DNA of 64,000 bases from Pempheris klunzingeri (Eukaryota; Chordata; Actinopteri; Acropomatiformes; Pempheridae), in assembly GCF_042242105.1 (NCBI RefSeq), contig NC_092031.1:4176175-4240174 (forward strand), read 5' to 3'. The notes under the pieces are model-generated. The model was given only the letters and a program-made list of their open reading frames with translations. It did no database searches and had not been told where the DNA came from. Positions 50,021 through 62,800 of the stretch are shown piece by piece (positions within the stretch are counted from its first letter, which is position 1; every line of letters begins with the position of its first letter). The position numbers and the translations under genes are program-made.

Positions 50021-52529
50021 TCATCTCACAGGATGTGGGATTGTTGAATTGGTGCCACAGTCAATATACTCAAAGGTGTCGAGAGACACCTGCTCCGTGT
50101 GAGAGAGATACGAAATGTTCAGTGTCATTCTGGGAAAAGAGGAGGAAAAAAAACATTATTAGAGACGGTTGGAGCCGGAGTCTGCTTTGTCACGCTTTCA
50201 TTATGTTTTAAAGCTGCACCAGTTTGTATTTTTTAGATCAACCATGGACCAAATGACTGTAATGTAGCTCTATATCATAATGTTTTAGTGTCTTTTAGCT
50301 CTTGGTTTTTAAAGATTAGACTGCGACAGATGTGGCTCTTAAAAATGGGCTAGTTTACAGCATGGAGGGGCAACTGTGTTGTAAATGAACAATAATAAGC
50401 AAAATAAAATAACTTTTGAGGCTTAATTTTTGTTGAGGCCTCCAGTAGGTTTTGCACAAACTAGCTAACTGGAGGCAACCTCAGAAAATACTGGCACATT
50501 CTGATGTTCTACTTATTGTCACATTGCACAAAAGCATCTGCAAAATCAATGTAATGCAGCATTAAGTTCAGCAGTTGTACTGGTCGGTCCAAAAAAAGGT
50601 TTGCCGTCACCTATTTAAATGCAAGATTGTTTGTTTTTTTCCAGAGGATTCAAAAATCAAATCTGCATCATGTCTTTTCATGTTATCCGAAAAAAAATAT
50701 TTCCATTTTAAAGCTCTGACTTTGAAGGATAGGACCTTTTCTTAAGACGACCTATTTAGCGTTTGTGGTTCATTACCCTGCGATGCACAAACAGATGAAC
50801 ACTCTGTGGGTTTGAGATTGTGCTAAAGTGGCTGCCTCTTCCGCTGATGTTTAGACTGACAGTGACACTTACTGCAGCTCCAGAAATAACGTGTGAATCT
50901 TGATCGTGCTCGACTTGCAGTAGGAGCTGAAAGAGAAAACGCAGCTGGTGTGTGGACATGAGCTGGATTCATCCATTTAAACAACAGTGAGGGAGGTGAT
51001 TTTATGTCATCTGTCAGAAAGTGCAATCTGGAAATGAAGCTTCATTTCCAACTTACTTTAAGCCTTTATCTGTGATTGGCAGGCCAATCTGAATAATGTA
51101 CTGTAAAAGTTCAAGAAAGGGGAGTAAGGCATTCATTGCATGACAAATACAGGAATATCTGATATGAATCATCCTGTGGGAAACTCACCGACTTCTCCGA
51201 GCGCGACTGGATGGCGGTCAAATTAGTTATCTTGGTCTTACCCACAACTGAGGCAGAGATCAGCCCCTGAATGTTAAACTCAGCGACGTGAACTGGGACA
51301 AAGTTCTCGTTGGTGATGTTTATGAGATTCTAGGAGAGGAAAGGCATCTCGTCAGGCAGAACCAACTCGCCTTCCTATCATTAAAAAGTCTCAGGGAACT
51401 TTGTCCTTCACTATAACTCCAGCAGCTGTCAGGTGAATGACACGGACATTAAAAATATGGTGGCTCAGCGAAGTTCGGGGAGATATTTAACAGTTTGCAG
51501 TGCATGTATATACACAGTATAATACTCTATATCTATATCTGCAGAAGGATGTATGCAATCTGTACTGTACTGTACAAACACATTATAAACCTCAAGCAAA
51601 GAAACATTTGTGACACATTATTCCTTATAAGGAATAATTATAGCTGTTTCTAAGCTAGGTTTTGTTGATACTGCTTATTTTCTCATAAGTTATATCCTCA
51701 TAAATTATACATAACAGGCATAATAACTACCATATATATGTACCAGCTCCCGTGTTATGACTGTATTTTGGCTTTCTAGGCACAGATTAGCAGGTGCAAC
51801 TGGCTGCACTCTCAGTACTCCTATTACTTACTGTGACCTCCATTTCAACTGTATTTGGGGTGAAGTAGACCATGACTGACAGCACAGACACGGGCGTCAG
51901 GGTGACACTCCGGGGGAAGAGGAAGAAGAGGATCAGACAGCAAAGAAAGAGACATAAAGCCATGGAGACACACACGTACAGCTTCCTGAAATGCAACACA
52001 AACGTAAATTCAAAGACGTAAACGTATTGAGACTCAGACTGCTGCTGTTTATGTTCTGTTACAACACAATGCAATCGCTTACGTGCGTCTGGGTCTCAGC
52101 CTTACATCATTACATGGTATTACAGCAACTAGCTGGTCTTGGTGGCCTGTTACAACAAAAAGACAGAGGGAAATAGTGCTGTTTTTACCACAAAGTTTAT
52201 GTGAAAGTGGAACTACTGTCGCTAAACAGAGCCAGCTGCAGATATACATTCGTGCGTCTCAAACTGACTTAGTTCCTCTGGTTGCTGAGAGTGAAATGAA
52301 AGTTATGTGAGGATGAGGGACAGTACAACATCATGAAAATGGACATTTAAAAATAGATTTGTTTAGACCAACCTCTGGGAATTCGGCCCGTGCCGCGACA
52401 CGTGGGGCAGGTGTCTCCTGTCGAGTTTTCGTTCATGGTACCATATGGAGGGAAATACCTCAGTGTTTTCACCCTCTCTGCCTCTTTAGGTTCCTCTGTG
52501 GTTCTGCTGGTTTTCCGTGGTGTAACCAT
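50021..52529 (-). CDS. tmem106a: TMEM106A, single-pass transmembrane protein, seven coding exons
   Basis: The spliced CDS is 52529-52373, 52146-52083, 51985-51832, 51329-51189, 51100-51057, 50926-50873 and 50129-50021 (723 nt, 240 residues). All phases agree and all but one donor fit GTAAG/GTGAG. The exception is GTTGGT after exon 1. TMEM106 proteins are type II membrane proteins of late endosomes, lysosomes and plasma membrane. TMEM106A is linked to macrophage activation. Visible features are a cytosolic N-terminus with CPTCRGTGRIP (Cys41, Cys44), a DQLVAVIPCNDVRLRPRRT stretch, one membrane segment at about 76-97 (YVCVSMALCLFLCCLILFFL) followed by FPRSV, and a luminal domain with N-glycosylation sequons (NIT, NLT, NIS, NST). 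The C-terminus is THTEQ-like, then FEYIDCGTN. The ATG has the context GCCATGG and an in-frame stop lies upstream. TMEM106A is chosen over B/C mainly from its place between nbr1 and arl4d. Confidence 0.9.
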
Positions 52530-52558
52530 GGCAATTTAACAAAAGACGAAAATCCAGT

Positions 52559-54247
52559 CTGAGGAAGAAAAACAAAGCAACAAACGAGGCTGAAATCTGC
52601 ACCTAGAAATCACACAGTTCACCGATGACTGAGTACAGTGTGTAGAGCTCGTGCAGCATGTCCACCGAAATGTCTTTTAAGGCCTTTTCGTAGCCTTTCT
52701 GAGACGCTATTGCTTTAAATGACCAATAAAAGCTCATTCTCATACTGCACGTCAGGATGGAAGCAGAGTCCAGAGTGTGGGAGTGACAGAAAAACACCCT
52801 CACTGATTTATGGTTCTATTGCAACTTATTAAAACCCTGTAACGCTGTTTGTATCATGATTGTGCAATGGCCTCTAAATTCCACAAAGAAAGGAAGAACA
52901 TGCACTGGTTATTTCCTCACACTTAGATTATATCCAAGCAAATGGTGTGGAAGCACAAATGGAACGAAACTCCTGAAATTAAACAGTGAATATTCATTTA
53001 GATATTCTGGATTATTCTAAAGTGCATTAGCTTTCAATATCGCCTGCGATGTCCCATCTCCTGTTGGATAAAAGAGACAAACACATTTTTTATATTTTCT
53101 TGTAGTGATGCAATAATCAGCACTTACTGTGTAATACTGAGTTTATTCACAGAAGCAATGAATCATTCAGCTTTCACAATGACACGACACAAAACTGACA
53201 CAAATCTAAAATCTAAAAACTTCTACTACATTTTATAGAAACCTGGTAATAAATGTAGTAAATTAAGCCTGAGATTTGGATTCAGCTCCCATTTTCCAGA
53301 GAAGAAGCCAAACTGGTTTTGTTGGTTATGCAGCTCTACAAACTTCCTGTGGGTCTGTATGAAAGTAAAATGTTGAACATTACAAGTAAAATTCTTTTTT
53401 TTACAAAGTGCCAACCCAGTTAACACCTTAACAGTGGGACAATTCATAGTTTCAAGCTGGTTTAGTCGCAGTTCAGCTTCGTCCAACATGAAGAAGTTTG
53501 TAGTAATGCTTAAAAATCAAACACTGACCGTACAAACTGCACATTTATTCACCAACTCAACTATTAACATGTAATTATGTGACTGAATTATTAACCAAAT
53601 CTGATTTCTTTTCAGCATTTTGTGTTCCTCACTTGAAAGTACTGATGTAAACACATTTTCCTTTGGTCATAGTTCTGCTCTGTAGAATGTAACCTCAAGT
53701 GCTCCATTTCATGCTGCTCTACCTCTCAGTCAGCTGTAGTTAACATACAAATACACTATAAAATATGAGGCATTATGGATTTAACTACCCAACAGTGTAT
53801 TAAACAGTTGAATTAGCTCCACAGTAACATGTTACATGAATGCATCTATACATATAGACATGTACCTGAATGCATCATAAATGATGTGTATATTCCTTCT
53901 TCTAGTGTTATTACTTATTTCCTTACTGTGTATTTATTGTATTTTATTTATTTCTATTTAATTACACACTTACTTACTATGTTTTACTTGTACAGATACT
54001 TAAACTGAGAGTACAGCAGGCTCTTCATACTGTTTTCGCATTGTCATGTATATTCCAAACACGGACTGCACCTTTACACTTAAGATCTTCACGAAAACTC
54101 GATTTTAGATCTCAGATATCACTAAAACATTTAGACCAGAAAGACAAAGGTGTAATTAAATGTAAAAGTGTTGGTTTCTGCCGTCTGAAACAGTCAAACG
54201 TGTCCCCCGACCCTCTCAGGACAGGAGGGGGGGGGGTGAGGTCTTAC
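52559..54247 (-). other. tmem106a: Probable tmem106a 5' UTR intron
   Basis: The acceptor TTTTTCTTCCTCAG|ACTGG, with a long pyrimidine tract, ends at 52559, just upstream of the ATG. A matching strong donor TTGACAG|GTAAGACC lies at 54247/54248. No coding exon is seen between them. The sequence is AT-rich and shows no recognised repeat. Confidence 0.55.
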
Positions 54248-54400
54248 CTGTCAACAGCAGCTCTGGTTTAAGCTCCAGATGTGGACACACACACTTTCAC
54301 CGCTGTTCTAGACTGCCGACTTCAAGTGTCTGCAAAAACCAAACCAAGAGGGCAGAACACTTCCTCCTTTCTGAGCTGGCAGGTCACATGTGCTGCTTTA
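54248..54400 (-). promoter_or_regulatory. tmem106a: Probable tmem106a non-coding exon 1 and promoter
   Basis: The left edge is the donor at 54247/54248. The right edge is not visible and the end given is a guess. CACTTCCTCC at about 54358-54367 contains a GGAAG core on the minus strand, the type bound by ETS factors. A myeloid-type promoter would fit TMEM106A, but this is only inference. Confidence 0.4.
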
Positions 54401-54659
54401 CCTCCCTTCAGTGTCACAGCACAGACTCAAGCTCTGAACTCTGGTCTATAATAAACTACCTCTAGCCCAGGTGTGCAGTAAGAAGCGTTACAGGTCAAGT
54501 TATTATTCTTTTCACCACGGCCGGATCGACCTGTTATTGGGTCACAGGGGCAAGAAAATATGGTCTGGCCCCTCTTGCCCCCCCCACCACCCCTGTGTCC
54601 TGTCACTTCCTGTTGAGAGTCCACGTTGGTTTCTGTTATGTTTTTTCTCCAGACTTAAA

Positions 54660-54790
54660 GCAAAAGTTTGACATTTAGGGAAACACGCTTCTTTGTATTC
54701 TAGTTATATGAGAACAAATGTGTTCATTTGAGCTTTGGAGGAGCTGGTGGGAGGATTTTGTCAAAAATATATCCAAATCACCAAAGTTAG
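54660..54790 (+). repeat. Foldback MITE family, short fragment
   Basis: AAAAGTTTGACATTTAGGGA, TTTGAGCTTTGGAGGAGCTG and GTGGGAGGATTTTGTC resemble end and arm blocks of the foldback family. The similarity is weaker than for the copies at 30-37 kb. Confidence 0.4.
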
Positions 54791-55138
54791 TAAACACATT
54801 GTATGGTGATAAGAGGTAATTGCAGGTGTACTTTTGGATCTCACTATAACAAAAAGATCCAAACAGAGTCCTTGCTGATTATTTTGTCCTCATCTGAATG
54901 TCGAATATGCTTCTTCTTCTTTGGATTTGTTAGTTTTTTGAAGTTTCAATGTCTCTAGTCAGATTTTTTCTCTTATACAGTCTTTGTTGGTCTTGCACTA
55001 TTGAAATATACTAAACTCGAGCTGATTTTGTCAAAACTGCTGACCTCTGCACTTTTTATGCCAACGCAGCACAGAATGTACAGTGTTTAAGACACACAGA
55101 GCCATGCATGGCTGCCATGACCTGCATTTACACACCGT

Positions 55139-56678
55139 TTTATTAACAGAGGGCCAACGAGACAAGAGAGATGTGCAAATAGTTTATTGGCGGGTTGACA
55201 GTAGAAGGGTATTTAATGTATACACTCTGTGACAGAGGAATCATTTGACAAGCATACAGTAGTGAATATATTCAGGATAATTTTCTAGAGCATGATTCTT
55301 TAAAACATGAACAATCATCAAAATAAGAAAACATGTTTCAGAAACTCCTCACACACACACACACACACACACGTAATAATTAAAAAAGAACAAGAGGCGT
55401 ACATTAACTTAAATCTACACACTCACACCACAAATGTCAAATCACCATATGTATATTTCAGTAAACTAATTATCATCTTTCATAAAGGCAATGTAATGAA
55501 ATCAAATATACTTGGTTCCACTATGAGATTGAGGAATGTGTTGTTAAGAGACATCTCAGCTTGAGTTGGTGCTAAACTGTTGCTAGGTTTCTGTTCGTGG
55601 TCGAATGGAGGACGCGCAAAAATGCAGGCAGGGGGGTGTTAGGACGATGACGCAAAGCGGACATTTTCCACTGTGACTGTGCTAAGACCACAAGAACACG
55701 ACTCATCTCTAAAGCCTCTACCTGTCATGCAGGTGTCTCCTAAAAAGCAGTAGAAAACATCCGAGTCTGAACAGTGATCCGTTCGGACAGTTTTGTATAC
55801 ATTCCACATGTCAACGTCTAAAATAACAGTACTCTGATACAGAAAAAGATTGCATTGTTTAGGCAGATTTCACTACGCTAACCGAGAAAAGTCTTAAATA
55901 TCTGTTTGTTGCTCTTACTACTGCACTGCTGGCCTTCAACACTCAGAACCTCCACGTCGCTTCGGTAGCATCGCCTTAAGTGAGAGCTGGCTTTTCAGAA
56001 CGTTTCTATCTTTTGTGACATTCAACAATATTAATTTTCACTGCTCTATTTGTGAGAAAGAATCTAGCCAAGCCCTGTCAAAAGACAATTATTTTTCAGC
56101 GCCGAGGAAGCAGCTACGACAGCCACACGAACACTAAGATGAAGAGCTGAAATACACACTTTTGTCCTGTCAAAACTACAGCCCCTGCTCCTCACGACCG
56201 ACACATGAGACTCCATGGCCCCGGCAAACAAGGCATTTTAACCACGATTCATAATTTACAAGTGTGTGTATGGTTAATTCCGTCAAAATGTTGAAGCTAA
56301 ATTAAAGGCAAAGGCAGGAGAAGCCGTTCATTCCTTTATCTCTAATCAGCGGAGTTCAAGAAATAAATGCTCCTCTTTCATTTTTGTTCCACTTTTTTTT
56401 TTTTAGACTTAAAGTGACTTTGTCGTCTTGTTACCATTACTCCTGGACTTGGTCCAAATAAACTATTCACCCTTTGAAAAAACAAATCAATCAGTTGCAT
56501 GAATCATAAATAGGTTTTCTTTGTCTCTTCTTTTAAATAATTCAAAATAAGTCTAGACACTGGAGAGGGTGAGAGACACAGGTCTAAATTTAAATATTCT
56601 CTTAATGTTTTCTTTAAAAGTCAAATAATTTCTCTTTAACAGCCTTACAGTAGCCAGTAGCCCACAGCTGTTCCTCCC
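55139..56678 (-). other. nbr1: Probable nbr1 3' UTR
   Basis: No ORF of note. Two AATAAA signals on the minus strand, at 55193-55198 and 55139-55144, would give a 3' UTR of about 1.5 kb. A (CA)n microsatellite (55350-55372) lies inside. DNA left of these signals, to about 54400, is intergenic. Confidence 0.4.
55350..55372. repeat. (CA)n microsatellite
   Basis: About 11 CA units, in the probable nbr1 3' UTR. Confidence 0.9.
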
Positions 56679-56867
56679 TCAGTGCTGAGTGTTGACGGCT
56701 TTGTTCTGGCTGTCCTCTGCGATCTGCACCAGCTCGTTGACAGTGTGCAGCAGGCTGTAGCCGTGCTTCCTCAGCAGCCGCTGGTTGAGCCGCTGGTCTC
56801 TGAAACCCATCTCCAGCAGCATCGCCATCAGGGAGGGGTCCTGTCTGGTGGCTGGGTCGATGCCTCG
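56679..56867 (-). CDS. nbr1: nbr1 last exon, UBA domain
   Basis: Encodes RGIDPATRQDPSLMAMLLEM, GFRDQRLNQRLLRKHGYSLL and HTVNELVQIAED, then a TGA stop. The MGF loop and the LRKHGYSLLHTVNEL third helix define the UBA domain that binds ubiquitin. The acceptor CCTCCTCCCTCCAG is strong. The C-terminal NKAVNTQH replaces the human NDWYSQRY. Confidence 0.93.
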   Translation of the reverse strand, partial: RGIDPATRQDPSLMAMLLEMGFRDQRLNQRLLRKHGYSLLHTVNELVQIAEDSQNKAVNTQH

Positions 56868-59800
56868 CTGGAGGGAGGAGGGCAAAAAGGGAGACGGGAT
56901 GGTGAGAGGACGGTAAACGGAGAGGAGGATGGGGAATGTTACTGTGGCTGTAGTTATTTGTCCCAAGTGATACCACAAGCCACTGCTGGTCAAAAATGTT
57001 TGCATATTCAACCCTGCAGCTCGCAATTCTTTCAAATCCCCAACTAGGGAAAACATTGAACATTTTAATCAATCACCACACTTTTCTACATAAATACAAT
57101 CCAATTAAAAGCTGCTTCTGTGAGCTTTTATGACACAAACCTCTTGTGTCTATAGTGGAAAAGACTTTCTTTCCCAACAACTTGTCTTGTTAGTAAGCAC
57201 ATGTGTAACACTGAGATTCAACAGACTTTTTCGTAAGCGGTTTCCAATCAAGTACCTAGAACAACTAACGGCACAGGTTAGTGGCTACTGACCACAAGCC
57301 ATAAACACATATGTTGGTTTAGCCATGACGCTATGAGAGCAGTGTGGATGAGCCAAATCAGTTAAGTTGTAAGTAAAACAAAAACAAGCTCAAGCTCTGG
57401 GTGAGTCTGGTGATGATTCTCTGAGAACTTGTATTTACAAGCTGCACCTTGATTTTAAACATGTAGACATAGCAGTTACTGTGTGGTGTACCTGTATTGA
57501 ACAGTTTGGTCCAGTGAAGAGCGCTTTATAAGCAGACGCTGCCACAGAAAGTGCCCCCTTGACAAGTCCCTCTGTGATGCCTCCTTGGCCCCTTGTGTAA
57601 AGATGAGGATGTGGTCACAATGGGTTATGTAACAGTGTCGCAGAGTACAAAGTGTCCTAGTTAAACTTGTTCTTAACAAAAAGCACATAATTATTAGAAA
57701 AAGCAAAGTGCAAGTTAAGAGGTGCATCACATTGAGCTTTTGTTAAAGATATTAAATCATGTTGTTACACAAAAGGATTAGAGCAGACAAAAGAGAAACT
57801 AAATTGTAAGACTGTCCTTCACAGAAGCACATCATATAAAGTGTAACTCTTTGTTGAATTGCACCTTGGCTGTAAAGCGTTGCTGGGTCTGGGATTATAT
57901 GTCTCAAAGGCACTGGATGCTGAGCCTGCTGATCTTGACAGACCAGATGATACTGCAGAGCAGATAAAAAAGGAAATAACACACACGCAAACACACATAG
58001 CATTAGTGGAGGAAGTGGAAAAGGAGAGCCTTTTTGCTTAACCAACAAATCCTGAAAGCCTGTGTTGCCCGTCTTACTTCCCGTCTTCCCACAAAGGGCA
58101 TAAACTGTTTCCTGTTCTTGCCTCAACAGAGCAAACAACTCATCAAAATACAAAACTGCCAATTCAGGTAAACAACGTGCCCAACAGAATACTGACGTTG
58201 AAGTCTGAGTATAAATCATGGTACATGTCTTAATTATGTTAGATTAACAGCTAAAAACACTGGTAGATATGTTCAAATATTACTGCTGTGGCTTGTGTGT
58301 CGTGCTGCGTGAACAAAGTATACACTACACACACATTGTGCACTACTGCAACACGCTTGTACCCAGTGATTCAAAAAGTAAACTCACCATTTAGGTGGAC
58401 CCTTGGTTGGTGTGGCTCATACGGTTCACAGGCTGGAGGACTGGGGTCCTCAGCCAGGTACAGTGCCTCAGACCTGAATCACACAATGAGCAGAGAAGAA
58501 TTAAACCAAACTCTCTGGTCTCGACATTTTCAAGGGATTAACCTGCAGCTTTAATGTCTTTTTTCCTACATTTTGTTCTTCAACGTCTGCTACCAATCAT
58601 ATTCCGAGCAGTTCTCACTACAATAAGGCCCTGACCTAACCCTGTTTTCCTGCAAAATATCAAGTAACATTAACACGGGGCTTTCATAGGGATTCTCACC
58701 TACTTTTTGGCAAATTTTACTCTGCGGATTGGTAACACATTTTCAAAACAGAAATCCAGTTTAAACTACTCACAGTAGTAAGGACATAAAAACCTAAAAA
58801 ATGGGCAACTCTCTTACCACATACACAAAAACTACAGAAAATATCATGTAATATAAATCCTTATCATATGTCATGTCTACAATATCACTGTTCAGACATG
58901 TGGAAGAGTTTGTTTTGAACTGCACAGGCACCGTCTGACTGAGCTGCCATCTAACCTTGGTGAGTAGAGGGCCGGTGCGGGGAGCAGGGGGTCAGGCAGC
59001 ACCGGTGGTGGCACCACTTCGGGGGTGAGCGTCACAGCGTCCAGGGTTTGGGAGGCACACAGCATCTGGTTCACACTACTGTGGATGGGAGGGACCTCCG
59101 GAGGCCACGTGTTCACCGATGCGTCCTCGGCTTCGACCACCGTGGTCGTCTCACGCCGCTCTCTCGGTGGCTCCGCTCCATCTGCCTCAGAGTCGGACTC
59201 TTCCACTTCCTTTTGCTGTACATCTGAATCGCACAAGGTCGCAGCAGCAGCAGCAGCCGTGTCGGGATGCGACATGGCGGAGCTGTACATGGACTCGCCC
59301 AGAGGCCGGCTGGTGTCAAAGCAGTCTGGGAGGACAATGATGTAATCGTCGCAGGAGGAGACTGAGGAGGTCTGGCTGCTGACCTGAGACACAGGAGAAA
59401 ACGGCGACAGTTGTAAACTTCGTTACCTCATTATATCAGGATGAAACCGTTCATGTATTTGGATTGTTTTCAAATTAACAAAAAACATTTGGCGTTAGAT
59501 AAATGAAACTCTTTTTTCACTCATGATCTGCACTGTCCTTTAAAACATAATATAATATAAACATAAACTTTATGTTCATATAAAAAGGTACAAAGCTCAC
59601 CTCTTCCCAGTCTTCTCCTTTGGCTCCAACCTCCTCTTTCTCTTCTTGAGGACCTCTCATGTTCTGCAAGTCATCCAAGGCCATGACCTCTTCGTCCTTG
59701 TTATCATGTTGTGGCTGTGAGCTGATGTGCAGGTTTTCAATCACTGGTTCGAGCAGAAGAACTTCTAAGTGGAAAAAGAAAAAATAATTAAGCATCTGAA

Positions 59801-62800
59801 ACTGCAGGTGAGGCTGACACTACAAAAGTTATGCATGGAACTGTGACCACAAATGTTTTAATGTAAGTTCAAGCGGTCTTTATATTTTATTTGAAATATT
59901 TGTCAATCTATTCAAAAGAGAAAAAAACAACAGATGTGAATGTGGGACAAAACAAAAAAAGAAAAGACAAAAAATGAAAAATGTAAGAAAGAAATGAACA
60001 TCGGGAACAAACAGAAATAAAGTGGTCATTCTCTAACCTGGCTTTCTCTCCTCTGCCTGGATGATCTGATTGAGTCCCGTGTTGGGAGGCAGAACTGAAC
60101 TCTCAAGTCTAATGGCACAGATCTCCTCATGTCCTTCTTGCACCGTCTCCGTCTTCTCCGCCTCTACAGCTCTGTCAAAGCAAAAGCTGGGCCCCCGGGA
60201 GACAACTGGAGATATTTTATGGAATGAAAAACAAAGACTAAGTACCTCAAATACAGCTACATTTGAATACAAAGCTAATAAACGTGAGATGCAGTGGCTC
60301 CACACCCTGTGGTTTGTGGATGCTGTGCTGGGCTCTGCGCAGGGGTCTGTGATCAGGGGCTTCCTCCAAGGTGAGGGAGCGGATAACCGTCTCACAGAGG
60401 AACTGAGCTCCGCTGATCTCCTCCTCTCTGTCCTCCTCCTGGGTCACAGGCTCCAGTGGCTCCCTCTGCTGCCTCAGTTTAACTCCTAACCAACATACAA
60501 CAAACATTCTCAACAACTCAAAACAAACAAATGTCTTTTTTTTTTATTCCACACACTCTTCTTCCATGTCAAAACCTGCCGCCTACATTACCCATATTGC
60601 AACTGGGAGTGGAGTGGAGTGATGGTAGCAGCTTGCCTAAAGCACATTGAATAGCGGGCTATGGGCATCCGTCTAACTCTACGCCACACTTGTAGTCTTT
60701 TGACCAAAGCATCGCTGACTCAAGTGACATCACTTGAGGCAATTTTGCAAAGCTCCCTCTAAGTTTTACACAGTACAACTTTTCATATATGCTGAAATTA
60801 TCCATGGCTTACTGTTGTTGTCTAGTTTGGGTTCCTCAATAAAAGTTTCTTTTATATTGTGTACACAAGAGAGAGTGCCCCGACTCCACAAGACAAAAGT
60901 CTGCGAGCTGTCTCTGCCTCACAGACAACTTCCACAGTTTGACTTTCACATGAATCTGAAACAAAGTTTCCCAAAATGACCTGTTCTAACTTGCACCACA
61001 CACAGGTTTTGTTATCTATCCAGCTGAAGGTGATACATGACACCAGTCTGCGGTATCTGTTGCCTGTCCTCCCACATCAAATCACACAGACACATTCTTT
61101 TCATATGATAAGCACTCAGTCAGATCTACAGAAGGCTTTAATCACTTTTAGATAGACTCTTATAATATTGAACTTTTTAGCTGCTAAAACACTACTTCCC
61201 AAAATATGTCATATCAAATATATCAGATTTAGCTCAAGTTCACATATATACCATTAATCAGACACTCCACTGGAGGTTTTCTCGTCTTACCAAATAGTTT
61301 TCTGACCCCTGTGACCTCCATGTCCTCTTTTATCTGTGAATTGATGGCCTTCTCCAACACAGGTGCATCATGGGGCAGAGGGGATATGCAAGGTGTCAAA
61401 TCTACAGATTTCATAAAGCAAACACAACAAACAACAAAAATGTTTATGCATAGTCAAAACATACTTTGGAAGTAACATGTGTTGCCATAATTTTTCCTAC
61501 AAACACCAAAGCAATGTTGTCTCATAACTTCTCCACAGTTTAAAGCATCACATATTACTTACCCTCAGGGGTGTTGTTAGGAACCTTCTCCAACTCTTGA
61601 ACAATATTTATATCCAGCAGCTCAAATGACAGTAGATCCTAAAAATAAAAACACAGAACATGCAGGGATAATGAATACATTAATACATTAATAAATCAAT
61701 AGAATGTTTTCTTCACTCATCAGAGTGTGTAATCAAGAGCAAAGTGCACTTTGTTATCTAACATGCTGCATTTCACACAATTTGGCCACCAAAGTTGGCT
61801 TGGTTTGGTCATTTAGCACATGTGTAAGAACACGATGAAGCAACACTGACTGAAACTAGTTTAAAACAGGTCTTAGGTAGAGTTTTCTGAGTGGGCACCT
61901 GTGCAGTCAGCAGGACTGAGGGGAAGTAGTAGTCGTCATGGTTCAGGTCTACAGGCAAGCCAGGGCCACTGTCCTTGGACCTTACCTCCTTCTCCCTCTC
62001 CTTCTCCAGTGGCCTCACCTCCTCTTTCTGAAGCACATAAGAATTGTTATTGTTAGTATCACCACAGTTTGCACTCAAAGACGACCCCTTGTGTTACAGT
62101 TATAAGAGTTCCACCGATTTTTGAAAGTGACACACGAACAGCGTCCCTATGGGCCAGAGGATTCTAATGTTATTCTGGATTATCCATTTCTTCTCATCCT
62201 AATCACAAAAATCCCTGTTTACTTTGTTTTCTTTTCTGCAAAAGCAATGGTGGAGGGAGAAGTACTCGGGACTCTTCCGAGTATAAATACAGCAATCTAA
62301 AAACACTCACAAATCAAAGTCCTGCATTAAAATAACGACTTATTGTATTGTCCCCAAATTATACTTAAGTAAGTAAAAGTAAAAGTAAAAGTACTGGTTG
62401 TCCAGTAAAATGTCCTCTGAGAATGATTAATACATTACTATCTGTGTGTAAGCAGCATTTACTGCTGCAGCTGGTTGCGGTGGAGATAACCCTTCAAAGA
62501 GTCACTTCACAGACCTGAGGGGTCATGAAATGAATACTGGGATAGAAAAGGGGAAAAAGAAGTTCTGCTACAAAAATCTGTTCTCACCTTTTGGACATTT
62601 GTCTAACTTTTGCCTTTTTGTGAAATATCAGATACTTCTCAAACATGTCTCCAAACTCTTTGGTAAGACTGCTGACAAAGCAAATGGTTTAGAACCACTC
62701 GTTTATTCCTGACAATGCATATTTTATTAGCTTATCCCATGTTTGTTTTTGTATATCTGTCCACTAAACGCAGAGGAGTAAAAAGTACAATATTTCCCTC

